Origin: Pholiota molesta
Taxonomy: Eukaryota > Basidiomycota > Agaricomycetes > Agaricales > Strophariaceae
NCBI GenBank assembly: GCA_014925825.1
Contig: JACGCK010000085.1
Coordinates: 62,001 to 126,000 of the forward strand
Direction of reading: 5' to 3'
DNA length: 64,000 nucleotides
Part shown: piece by piece, positions 55,225 to 64,000 of the stretch
How positions within the stretch are numbered: position 1 is the first letter of the stretch
Layout of the letters: the number at the start of each line of letters is the position of its first letter
Notes under the pieces: generated by a model
The model's database searches: none
Seen by the model: the letters and a program-made list of their open reading frames with translations, nothing else
Told to the model about the DNA's origin: nothing
Made by a program: the position numbers and the translations under genes

Positions 55225-55263
55225 CCACATTCTGGCTCTTTTTCATATTGTTCCCCATCCCCT

Positions 55264-55860
55264 ATGCCTCTTCCTATAGCCTCAAACTCACTTCAATCTA
55301 CACCCAAACCATCACAATGTTTAAAAAAAAGAAATAGTGACAAAGAGAATCTCAGTGATTCTCGGGCACAAAAGAGATGCACTCTGAAGTCAGTGCTAAA
55401 TATTATGCAAAAATTAGTGCTTTTGTACAGTTTTCTTGACACCAAGCTGGGTTGGACATATAGAGAACTATTACACCACACCTCCCTTGATTTTACAGGC
55501 CTACCTGATGCTCCTGAAACAAATCTTGGAATTCAGATGGCCTCATGAAATCAAATGGCTGTGACTATGCAACATTTTTTTAATGGCCACGGAACTTATA
55601 TGCCTTTGGGAATTGTGTCTAACTGGCTTAGACACCCATATGGCTGCCATCAAAGAGACTCACCAGACTTGTATTCTACAACTGTCTCCTACCTTGATAT
55701 TAAACCAATCCATCCCACGCTCACTTCCTTTGCCACCCAGACTGTTTCCAAACAAATGATTATGAAGCCAAAAATGCAATCAAGCCCAAGAATGGACTCT
55801 GTGACTGCAAGAAGATCCTTGCCATTGAAAAGGGAGATGACACCATTGAGTTGATAATTA
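55264..55860 (+). pseudogene. Relic of a repeat-associated protein of Agaricomycetes
   Basis: Two open pieces in adjoining frames: 55264-55548 (LGWTYRELLHHTSLDFTGLP) and 55555-55854 (FNGHGTYMPLGIVSNWL, YSTTVSYLDIKPIHPTLTSF). The same motif order recurs in transposon-linked hypothetical proteins of Agaricomycetes, as far as I recall. No function is known. The frame changes and the lack of conserved ends mark decay. Confidence 0.4.
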
Positions 55861-56295
55861 TGGGGCCCAAAAGAAAGTTGTTTCTTGAGTATTTTGCAGC
55901 AAATTGACCACCTAGCTAGAGAGTTAAAATGAAGTTTGTTTTCAGAGGGAGTGTCACTTATATCGAGCAAGATAAATGCATCAATTCAGGTAGGATCTCA
56001 TATATTGACTACATTAATTAAGGACACATCAAGGGCATGGGAACTACACATGACCTTAAAATGCTTACAACAGTATTGACTCTATGGTTGCGTGGACTAG
56101 GATTTTCAATAGACCTCAAAAAAAATCCAAGAATTGCCTTATTTTTGGCCTTTGGGATAGAGGTCATCTTGTTTGTAGGAAATTATTCCAGTGGACTATC
56201 CATATGGACTATCCACTGGCATGCTTGCCTATGCTTGGTCCATCAGGTGACTCCATTACCAGCACCATTGGAGCTGCACTAGGCACTGGTCATCA
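55861..56295. other. Repeat-derived spacer
   Basis: No intact frame. Sequence from 56,296 (TAGTGCTTGAAAGTCTGG) is the left end of the hAT MITE family, broken off before 56,401. Confidence 0.4.
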
Positions 56296-57281
56296 TAGTG
56301 CTTGAAAGTCTGGTCTCAAGACCAAAAAAAGACCAAGACTGGACTAGACCTGAACTGGAAAAGACTGGTGTATTGTTGGACTGGAAAAGACTATAACCAT
56401 TAGTATTCTGAGGTCTGGTTACAAGAGTGGAAAAAGACTGGAAAAAATCCAGACCTTAACCGAAGTGGACTGGAAATAGATTGGACCAATAAAGACTGCA
56501 ACTGCAGTCTGGTCTGCAGTTTATCATAATTCTGAAGATCAAAAGACTGATGAAAACCAGTTAGGACTGGTCTCAATTGGTCTTTTAATGAGATTTTTTG
56601 TGACACTGTAAAGCATTAAAAACCTTTCAAATGGTACTAAAATCATAATTTTAGCATGAGAAATGACAAAGATATTTATAGTTTACAATCAATTCTGTTT
56701 CAACCATTGAGTGTTTATACCTTTTGTAAACTTGCGTGAAAATAGAAAACATGCATATCTACAATATACATTTTAGACTCTATCAATTAAACAAGATCTG
56801 ATTGAGTTATAATTAAATCAATGTTCTCTACTTTACTTGACTATCACCAAGACACTTTTGAAAACGGATCATTCATTAATGCTGCTATCCTTTTGCAAAC
56901 TAAGTCAAGGGTAGCTGGTAAAAATACCTATTTAATAAGGCCCTAATTTTAATATTTGATGAAGACCTCCATGAGATATAGCTAAATGCATGCAACCAGT
57001 CTATTTTCTACTATTCAAGTAAGTTTACATGTAAAATCAACAGTAAGTCAGCCTAAAATTCTGGTTTGCACCAGTCTACAACCAGTTCTCAACCAGTCTT
57101 TAGAGTCTGTTCGGTTGCGGTTAGACGGCCGAATTATGATTATGGCTAGCTAGACCGGTGTTCGCCGGTCTAGCTGATGCCTAGCCAGCTAGCCACGGGC
57201 CGGTGCGCGGCTTATTCTCACGTTCGCGATCGCACTGATCTCGCGCTGATAACCATACCTCTCAGCCAATCCACCACTTCC

Positions 57282-58628
57282 ATGCCCCGCATTGACCTAG
57301 AATCAAGGCGGAAAAGCTTGATAATGCTGGCAGCATATGCTGTCCATGCTGCAGGTGTGGCTACAACTCTATATTCTGCTCCACTCTACTGGAAACAAGA
57401 TTATCACACATCAAAGCTCTCTGGTGCTGATTGGGTTCAAGAGTTGATCGAGGGACATCCGGATAGAATTTGGACAGAGCTAGGTGTGCGGCTTCATGTA
57501 TTTTTGGCATTAGTACATGATCTGCGCACTTTTTGTGGATTCAAAGATGAAAAGGTTGTTAGCGCAAATGAACAAGTTGCGATTTTTCTTTACATGTGCG
57601 TCACTGGTCTTTCAGTGCGACATGTTGGAGAAAGATTCCAGCATGCAAATGAAACTATTTCAAAGTGAGTCCCTTATATCTTTTTATTTTATTCAGTACC
57701 TTATATTATATATAGATACTTTCTTCGTACTTTACATGCTCTATCATCTGGGACATTTTACAACAAATATGTGATGCTTCCCCGCATTGACGATCCACCA
57801 TCCAATCTCATTCGAAATAATCCAAAGTATTGGCCATTTTTTGCAGGAGCACTTGGTGCAATTGATGGAACACACATAAATTGCTGTCCATCTTCAATTG
57901 ACCGACATGCAATGCGCAACCGCAAAGGAGGAGTTTCCCAAAATTGCCTTGCCTGTGTTTCATTTGAAATGAAGTTCCTGTACTTTCTTAGTGGTTGGGA
58001 AGGATCTACAGCAGATGCAACGATGTACAGCCGTTCACGTTTTGTCGACTTTCGTGTTCCAGCTGGAAAATACTATCTTGCAGATGCTGGATTTGGCATT
58101 TGTGATGCTCTACTTGTTCCGTACCGTGGTATTCAATACCATTTAGCTGAGTGGGGCCGTGCTGATACACAGTACGTTTCTATTTTCTCCTCTTTTCTCA
58201 TATTAATCACAAGTTGGTATAGACCTGCTAATAAAGAAGAACTTTATAATCTTTGACATGCATGTGCACAAAATGTTGTGGAAAGGATTTTTGGTGTGGT
58301 CAAGAATCGATGGTCAATTCTTACCCGTCCTCCACACTTCAATATGTTGGTTCAAGCAGAAATTCCACCCGCACTTGCTGCGCTCCACAATTTTATTATG
58401 GATGTTGATCCAGATGATTACAAGGAGTACTTGGCTGACAATGACGAAGAAGATGGTCTTGGTGATTTTGATCCAAATCCTGGACATCCTCATGAAAGTA
58501 TTTATGGGGATCTTGCAACAAGTGTTGTCCAACAAGCAGAAAAGGAAAGGGCAACAATATTCCGAGACGAGGTTGCTCAAGCAATGTGGCGACAATATCA
58601 AAATGTATTAGCGCAATGTAATAACTAG
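57282..58628 (+). pseudogene. Harbinger transposase with one premature stop
   Basis: Exons 57282-57664, 57716-58171 and 58223-58628. An N-terminal helix-turn-helix-like region (VSANEQVAIFLYMCVTGLSV) precedes the DDE core: GAIDGTHI (first Asp), GWEGSTADATMYS (second Asp) and VERIFGVVKNRW (Glu). Just before that last block the usual NLRHA reads NL-stop-HA (TGA at 58254-58256). Everything else is open with fitting phases. CGA to TGA is the simplest cause, so a single CpG transition probably killed the enzyme. Confidence 0.9.
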
Positions 58629-58725
58629 ATATCAAGGTATATAATGAATGTAGGATATAACGAGTGTGAGATTGTAAAGAATGGATTAAACGTAGTGAAT
58701 GGGAAAATATAAGGAGAAAGAATGA

Positions 58726-59736
58726 TTATGCATTTTGCAGTTGAACTTCTACCCAACGCCGACGTAGACCGTTATCCTTGAGGGCCATGTAAACATCAGC
58801 TGCAGATTTATCACGACGAAGCAGATCAATGAACGTAATCATATCGGAAGGATCAAGCCACGTCATCTCATTCTCCTGAGCAAATACAACCGCATTGGTG
58901 CATCGTATGGGAGTAGGGGGGAGAACATTGGATGGTGGGGCAAGAGCAGAGCTAAGCATCTCACCGAAACCTGCGAGGGATGTCGACATATTGTACAAGG
59001 CCTCTGCACCATGGGACCTGCGATTTCGTTTTGCTGAAGGGTGAGAAGGAGTTGCAGGTTCCCAAGCACGTTTGCGAGAGCTCGAAGCTACAGGAGTAAC
59101 CTAAAAGATCAATCAGTTATAATTTATACAGAAATTGAATAAATTAAAACCTCGTCGTTGTCAGAAGGCAAAGGCTCCTCAATATCCCATGCAGGAGAGC
59201 CAGGTCTATCAATTGGAGAAAAGGTGTCTGGCTGGGAGTCAACGGAGGGAGTTTGCGAGATGGAGGCAGGGTGGAAAACGTTAGCGCCTGTCGTAGTATT
59301 TGGCATGATATCAGCAATCTTGACACGGTGGGGCCATCCCTTGTTGCGATAAGGCCTTGCCAAGGGATTTAAGTTGACGTATGCATCCCAAACCGACGCG
59401 CTCTCAGGAGTAATACTAGCACCGGTTTCGTCATCCCAATGCCAGCCTGAATTGTTCATGAGTGCAGCGATAACTTTGAATGTTTTCCGAAGCTATCAAC
59501 ATGTTCAGCATATGTATTAGCTAGGAATGAAGGTAACGTACGGCGGCCCATTTGTTCTGGCAGCTTTTCCAATCCTTCACATGCTTGTTCGTGTGGAACG
59601 GAACCATATGCTTCTCAAGGCGGGTAAAGAGAGGTTTTTTGAAATTACCTCCATCACCAGCCTCGGAGCGGTGCTCATGGAGAAAATCGACAAGAGCGAC
59701 CTCCTCGGCATGTGTCCAGGTCGATGAAGGAGCCAT
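58726..59736 (-). CDS. Harbinger Myb/SANT-like DNA-binding protein
   Basis: Three exons (59736-59542, 59492-59151, 59100-58726) with clean phases. An N-terminal Myb/SANT-like domain (WTHAEEVALVDFLHEHRSEA, then KDWKSCQNKWAAV, then a WHWDDETGASI block typical of the Myb_DNA-bind_3 type) precedes a Ser/Pro-rich middle and a C-terminal helical region (MTWLDPSDMITFIDLLRRDK). In Harbinger elements this partner brings the transposase into the nucleus and onto the ends. It is intact although its transposase is not. Confidence 0.88.
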
Positions 59737-60319
59737 ATGGACAGGACAATGGGACGAGATGAGAGAAGGGGGGATAAAAGAGAGCGAGGCATGGACTCAC
59801 TCTTTTATATATGAAAACACACCAATCCAATGTGTTTTTTGGTTCATATTACCATCAAACGAGGCATAGACAAGTATAGAGAGACCACAGGGTCTCTCCG
59901 CAGCGAAACATTGTGTTTTGAATGTGTTTTGGATGAGAATGAGGCAGAGCGAGTGATAATCAGCGCAAGATCAGTGCGATCGCGAACGTGAGAATAAGCC
60001 GCGCACCGGCCCGTGGCTAGCTGGCTAGGCATCAGCTAGACCGGCGAACACCGGTCTAGCTAGCCATAATCATAATTCGGCCGTCTAACCGCAACCGAAC
60101 AGACTCTTACTAGAACTGGCTGAGACCAGGTTTAGGTGAGTGTTGAACCACTAAAGACCAACATAAACCAGTCTATGTTGGCTTTGGGCAGTTTTTTGCA
60201 GTCTCTGAACTGTAGTTAACTGGTTGCAGTCTCGGTCCATGGCCCTTAGGGCTAAGAGATTGGACCGGTCCAGACCTCAGAACACTATCATAACTAGGAG
60301 TTGCAACTTCTAGCTAGAC

Positions 60320-60985
60320 TTGGAACTTCACACTAGTGTCTGGAAAGTGAAACTTCCACCCAGTGCATGGGAGGTGAAATTTCCAGGTAATGAATGGACA
60401 TTGACAGAAATTTATGTGGCAGCAGTAATGATTGTACTATGCCAGATAGTGACTACAGAGACATGCATGCAGGAACCAACTGTCAAGAAGGAAGTTTATG
60501 ACACATCATCTATTGGGCTGGGAAACAGTGAGAATCAGTTTGCTGATGCAGTCATGACTATGATAATGAAGAAATTAAACCTCTCACAAGGAAGTGGAGG
60601 ATACAGACTTGGTCAGTGATGGGACATGTGCTGTGCATTTTGCTCGGATCCTGAACATTTTATTTGCAACTATTTGAAGCTGCTTGATTACATTATGAAA
60701 GAATGGTGCAAGCAAGACCAAGATAATCAAATAGTTGTTGGGGATGGAATCAAGGTTATGACAAGAATAGCACCAGGAAAAGACATCATGGAATGCATAG
60801 ATACCTGGGGAAAGATGAACCCATTAGTAATGACAGTCTCTACAAACATTGTGGAAGTGCATATCATCAAGATGGCATGGATTGAGGAAGTCGAAGAAGA
60901 ACAAGAACAGGATGCAACATCCATGACCAAGTGCAAAGCTAAAGAAATCAAAATGTTTGAGGCCTCTGCAGCAAGTCTATGGTGA
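60320..60985 (+). pseudogene. Ty3/gypsy gag-protease linker relic
   Basis: Two open pieces in one frame are split only by a TGA (60617-60619). The second has a knuckle-like CCAFCSDPEHFICNY followed by QIVVGDGIKVMTRIAPGK. This resembles the CxxC-H-C, then IVLxxGxxVPR-xxPG motif of Agaricomycete gypsy gag proteins. The flanks show no LTRs. Confidence 0.6.
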
Positions 60986-61600
60986 TGGGCACCACCCATT
61001 GCAGGCGAGAAAAATTGTGGCTGTGTTTACGGTTTTCCCACCTGCTTACTCAGATTGAAGAACGCCGCTGCTTTTCAGCATCACAAATCTGACTTATCTG
61101 ATGACTTGACGCGTTGAACTGAGTTATACTTAATACACCATTGATATCGTCAAAGGAATAATGATTGGGATGTGTCTAAGTATGAAAGTTGCAATGAATC
61201 TCATCATGTACCTGGCCTCACTGCTATTCCTTTGACACAATGTTTCTCATTACTAAATCAAACAAAATGTTTCTGCCAAAGTAGTACTGGAAATGTGTTC
61301 CTCAGAGGTGAAAGAGGCTCGATGGTGCGGCCGATAAATTAGGTGATGGCACGTGACAACGCGTGACAAGTCGCGTTGCATACGCATCCTGGGCCATCCA
61401 CCGACGAAGATTTTACAAGTGCAGTGTGCCCGGAGCGTGCTAAACAAAGGGATACGCCATAGAGGTATGTAGAGAAACCTTTCTTATGATATAATACCTC
61501 ATACCAATCAAAATTCAGCCCTTAGATGCCCATTTAACAATATTTTCTGCCTATTCAACGACAATTAATCAAATCTATCGGTCAAGACACATCAGCAGGA
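60986..61600. other. AT-rich spacer, no feature seen
   Basis: No conserved frame or repeat was recognised. Confidence 0.35.
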
Positions 61601-61610
61601 GTTACCTATG

Positions 61611-64000
61611 CGGAAAAAGGGACTTACAGGTGCCAAGAAGGCTCAGCTTGCTGCTGCAAGAGCAGCCCATTACCCAAAAACCAAGGATTTGGCCAAGAAG
61701 GCTGGTGCCAACAAGGAAATATTCCCTGCTCTCCAGGCTTTTCACATCGCAAGAGGGCTGAAAAACTGCAGATCAAAGTAAATAAGCAGAAGAAAACACT
61801 TGACAATGAGAGGAAGAGATTCAAACAACTTCATTTGAAGCATACCAAACTCGCCGAGTCATCCAAATTGGCCAACTTGCAGATCATGATGCTTAAAAAG
61901 GCAACCAGAAAGATGATGAAGGCAGCCCAAGCCCGAGATCTGGAATGCTCGGTGAAGTTTAGAAGGTTGGAAGAGACAATTACTCACTTAGATGGAACAG
62001 TGAGCTTCCTTCAAAAGTCAAACCGCGCTCTCAACATGCGATGTGTTTGTGCCGCCGCCATTCTCAAGCACGCAATCTCAAAGGCACAACAACGTCCCCA
62101 GATCATGAACATGATCATATGATGTGGGACTTATACTCCAGAGGCGCGAGCTCTGGCTCGTGTTATTGCGCATAGTGGATGTGCTCATGGGCGAGTGGGA
62201 GATGTCATGAAAAGCACAGCCAAGTTTTTTGGGATTACCATGAAGAGGTCGATGAGCAGACGCACAGTCAGCCGTGCAGTCCTTGAAGGCAGTATAGCTG
62301 CAATGGTCCAACAGGGTTATGAGCTCAAACAGACAGACAGTACGTGGCTGACCATTCTTAATGGTGAAATCCTGACAGAAAGAAATGTTAGGTTGTACGC
62401 TCAGTGGAGATAGCACATCTCACCGCAAGATTAACTACGACGCATGTCACATCGCACTTCGAATGCCTGATTATGCATCAGGTAGCCTTACATCCTCTCC
62501 TTCATCTACGCCATCTGTCCGCTTGCTCGGAGTCGACTCCTCCATCAATCATTCCAGTGATATTGCAGTTGCGGGATGGAAAGACAAATTCGAGGCAATC
62601 CGGACAATCTACAATGAAAGCCCACTTTCAAAACAAATGGGGGCGAGCTTGACACTTCGGGATATGCTCAAACTTATCAAAGGAATGTGTGGAGATCATG
62701 CAGCAAACAAGAAAGCCACGGCTGCGGGGATCCAGCACTTGAAGATGGAGGAAATAATCAAAGGACTTGGAGAGGAGAAACTCACTGAGAAACCTGCCTC
62801 CAATCTTGTCTTATACCTCGCCTCTTGGAGTCAGAAGATGGTGGCCGAGAGTGGCGGTCTGGATGCATGGAGCGCCTTACCAGATCTTGAGTGTGCCAAA
62901 CAAGAAGTCGCACTGATGGACGAGATCAAATCAGATCTCGGCAGAGAGGCATACACTGCACTTGACCCCGCTGAAAAACGCGAAATCGACCTTTTTGTAT
63001 GGGCTGGTTGCTGCATGCATAAAGATTTAAACTGCTTCAAGGCAGGGAACATGGTGCTGATGGCGTGGTGGGACAAATCTGGGAATACACCACTGATTAC
63101 TCTCGCAAACAAGCAGAATGTGGAGATTCTCAGGAAAGTACTCGAGCCAGCCTCTGGTGATGCTCCTATGACTGAGCTAGAGATTGCTGCACTGGAAGCG
63201 TCAACACGGGGAGGAGTAAAAGTGGCAGCTCTGGCTGGTGCAATTTTCAACAACAAGGATGACAAGAAAGGATATGGCGACTCTCATGTCTGGCATCTTA
63301 CGGAACTGGTGGGAAGGCCTGTTAAACACTTTCTGGGAACAAATAATACTCGATTCAATAGCCACGCTGAGGCAGCCGTCGAGCTTCTGATCAATCTAGC
63401 GGCATACAACACATATCTGCTTCTTATTAAAGACAAAAAAAAGTCTCCCTCTTGGACGAACATTGAACTCAATGTCTATCTCGCCCTCCAAGATCCACCA
63501 ACTCTCACAGAGCTCGCAGTTCTTGCGTTATATTCACAGGCTGTCACCCATCCTTACCTATGCGTTGTCCGAGGACCAGGAACAGAGAACGTCAGTATAC
63601 TTGACCTCAAGGATTTTCACGTCAAAGTCCGCGAATTTATTCAAAGCATATGCGATAACCCCGATCTTCTCATTGGTTTAGATGCCTCACCAAAGCTGGG
63701 ATCTCTTGATGGGAAAGATTGGGAGAATCCCGAAGTTTTTGAGGCAATCAAGATACTCATCCCCAGAATGCCATACCTCAAAGAGTGCATCATGGCTTTT
63801 TTCGAAGGAACTTTACCGACTTGGCTGTGATTTACTTCCGAGTTTGCTCCCGGAGGTATAATCGACACTTGCTCTGCCAATGAATTGGCTCAAGCTTGGA
63901 TGCCAACGACAAATGATACCAACGAGGGAGCACTGGGCACCTTTCGCGTCGCGATTCAAAATGATCCATGTCTGACACTCCACCAGTACAACGCGCAAGC
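61611..64000 (+). pseudogene. DDE-like transposase relic, family unnamed, running off the window
   Basis: The pieces in order are a basic/coiled-coil N-terminus (KKATRKMMKAAQARDLECSV), YTPEARALARVIAHSGC, then from 62,385 SGDSTSHRKINYD, MCGDHAANKK, WAGCCMHKDLN, then TNDTNEGALGTF at the edge. The spaced Asp (GDSTS, GDHA) and late Glu (NEGALG) could be an RNase-H-type catalytic triad. That is inference, and I cannot name the superfamily. The frame is broken by TGA at 62120-62122, a one-base slip near 62,385, and TGA at 63828-63830, after which the same frame is open to the end. Confidence 0.6.

Larger units (their letters stand above)
57103..60106 (+). mobile_element. PIF/Harbinger DNA transposon
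   Basis: 3,004 bp with ~150-bp terminal inverted repeats (57103-57252 and 59957-60106, outer ends GAGTCTGTTCGG/CCGAACAGACTC). A TTA duplication flanks it (57100-57102, 60107-60109), the three-base target of this superfamily. It carries the standard two genes, a DDE transposase (plus) and a Myb/SANT-like protein (minus), transcribed towards each other. Confidence 0.95.
56401..60287 (+). mobile_element. hAT-like MITE split by the Harbinger element
   Basis: The left end TAGTATTCTGAGGTCTGG (56401-56418) and the right end CCAGACCTCAGAACACTA (60270-60287) are inverted repeats with one mismatch. Without the 3,004-bp insert the element is about 880 bp. It shares internal sequence and GGTCT/AGACC-rich ends with the MITE at 49,240. 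An exact 8-bp duplication is not visible. Confidence 0.65.

Noticed and set aside
56288..60295. 8-bp target duplication for the MITE around the Harbinger element
   Set aside because: Flanks ATAACCAT and TCATAACT are similar in composition but not identical, so I do not claim a duplication.

Overview
The window reads as nuclear DNA of a filamentous basidiomycete, probably an Agaricomycete. The evidence is genes with many 45-75 nt GT-AG introns, HET-domain and F-box/LRR families, a mitochondrial pyruvate carrier, a yeast-type Golgi GDPase, a DysF peroxin, and the transposon mix (copia, chromovirus, Ngaro, PIF/Harbinger, hAT MITEs). No tRNA, rRNA or CRISPR was seen.

Left part (1-6,040): the 3' part of a frameshifted Ty1/copia element, its 3' LTR, a gag-only retroelement with a 149-bp LTR, and the LTR-truncated 5' end of a HET-type gene. 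Gene block (6,400-23,600): a decayed GNAT acetyltransferase, a KHA1-like cation/H+ antiporter whose C-terminal half slips between frames, an MPC2 pyruvate carrier (the only plus-strand gene here), an F-box/LRR protein, a secreted GH127 (DUF1680) arabinofuranosidase, guanosine diphosphatase GDA1, and a Pex24/Pex30-type DysF peroxin.

HET region (23,950-34,740): two HET-domain genes with the same six-exon plan. The first carries a 5,885-bp Ty3/gypsy chromovirus in exon 2, with identical 182-bp LTRs and a 5-bp target duplication. Taking out the element and one target copy leaves 646 codons, exactly the length of the intact second gene. After three imperfect ~0.4-0.6 kb repeats come ribosomal protein uL23 and a signal-peptide/one-TM, Ser/Thr-rich Msb2-like signalling mucin (37,000-40,750).

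Right part (41,600-64,000) is almost wholly transposons. It holds a foldback element with a USP-like protease ORF and a GC-rich inverted-repeat island. A Ngaro-type tyrosine-recombinase retrotransposon has textbook A1...B1-A2...B2 repeats; its gag is split by a deleted foldback element that itself holds a hAT MITE with an 8-bp target duplication. A PIF/Harbinger element (TTA duplication, ~150-bp TIRs, transposase plus Myb-like protein) sits in another hAT-like MITE. Last come a gypsy gag relic and a DDE-like transposase relic running off the window.

Two themes stand out. Retroelements have broken two of three related HET genes. The older elements carry CpG-to-TpG/CpA changes (all five differences between the Ngaro repeats, and likely CGA-to-TGA stops), which suggests methylation-driven or RIP-like decay.
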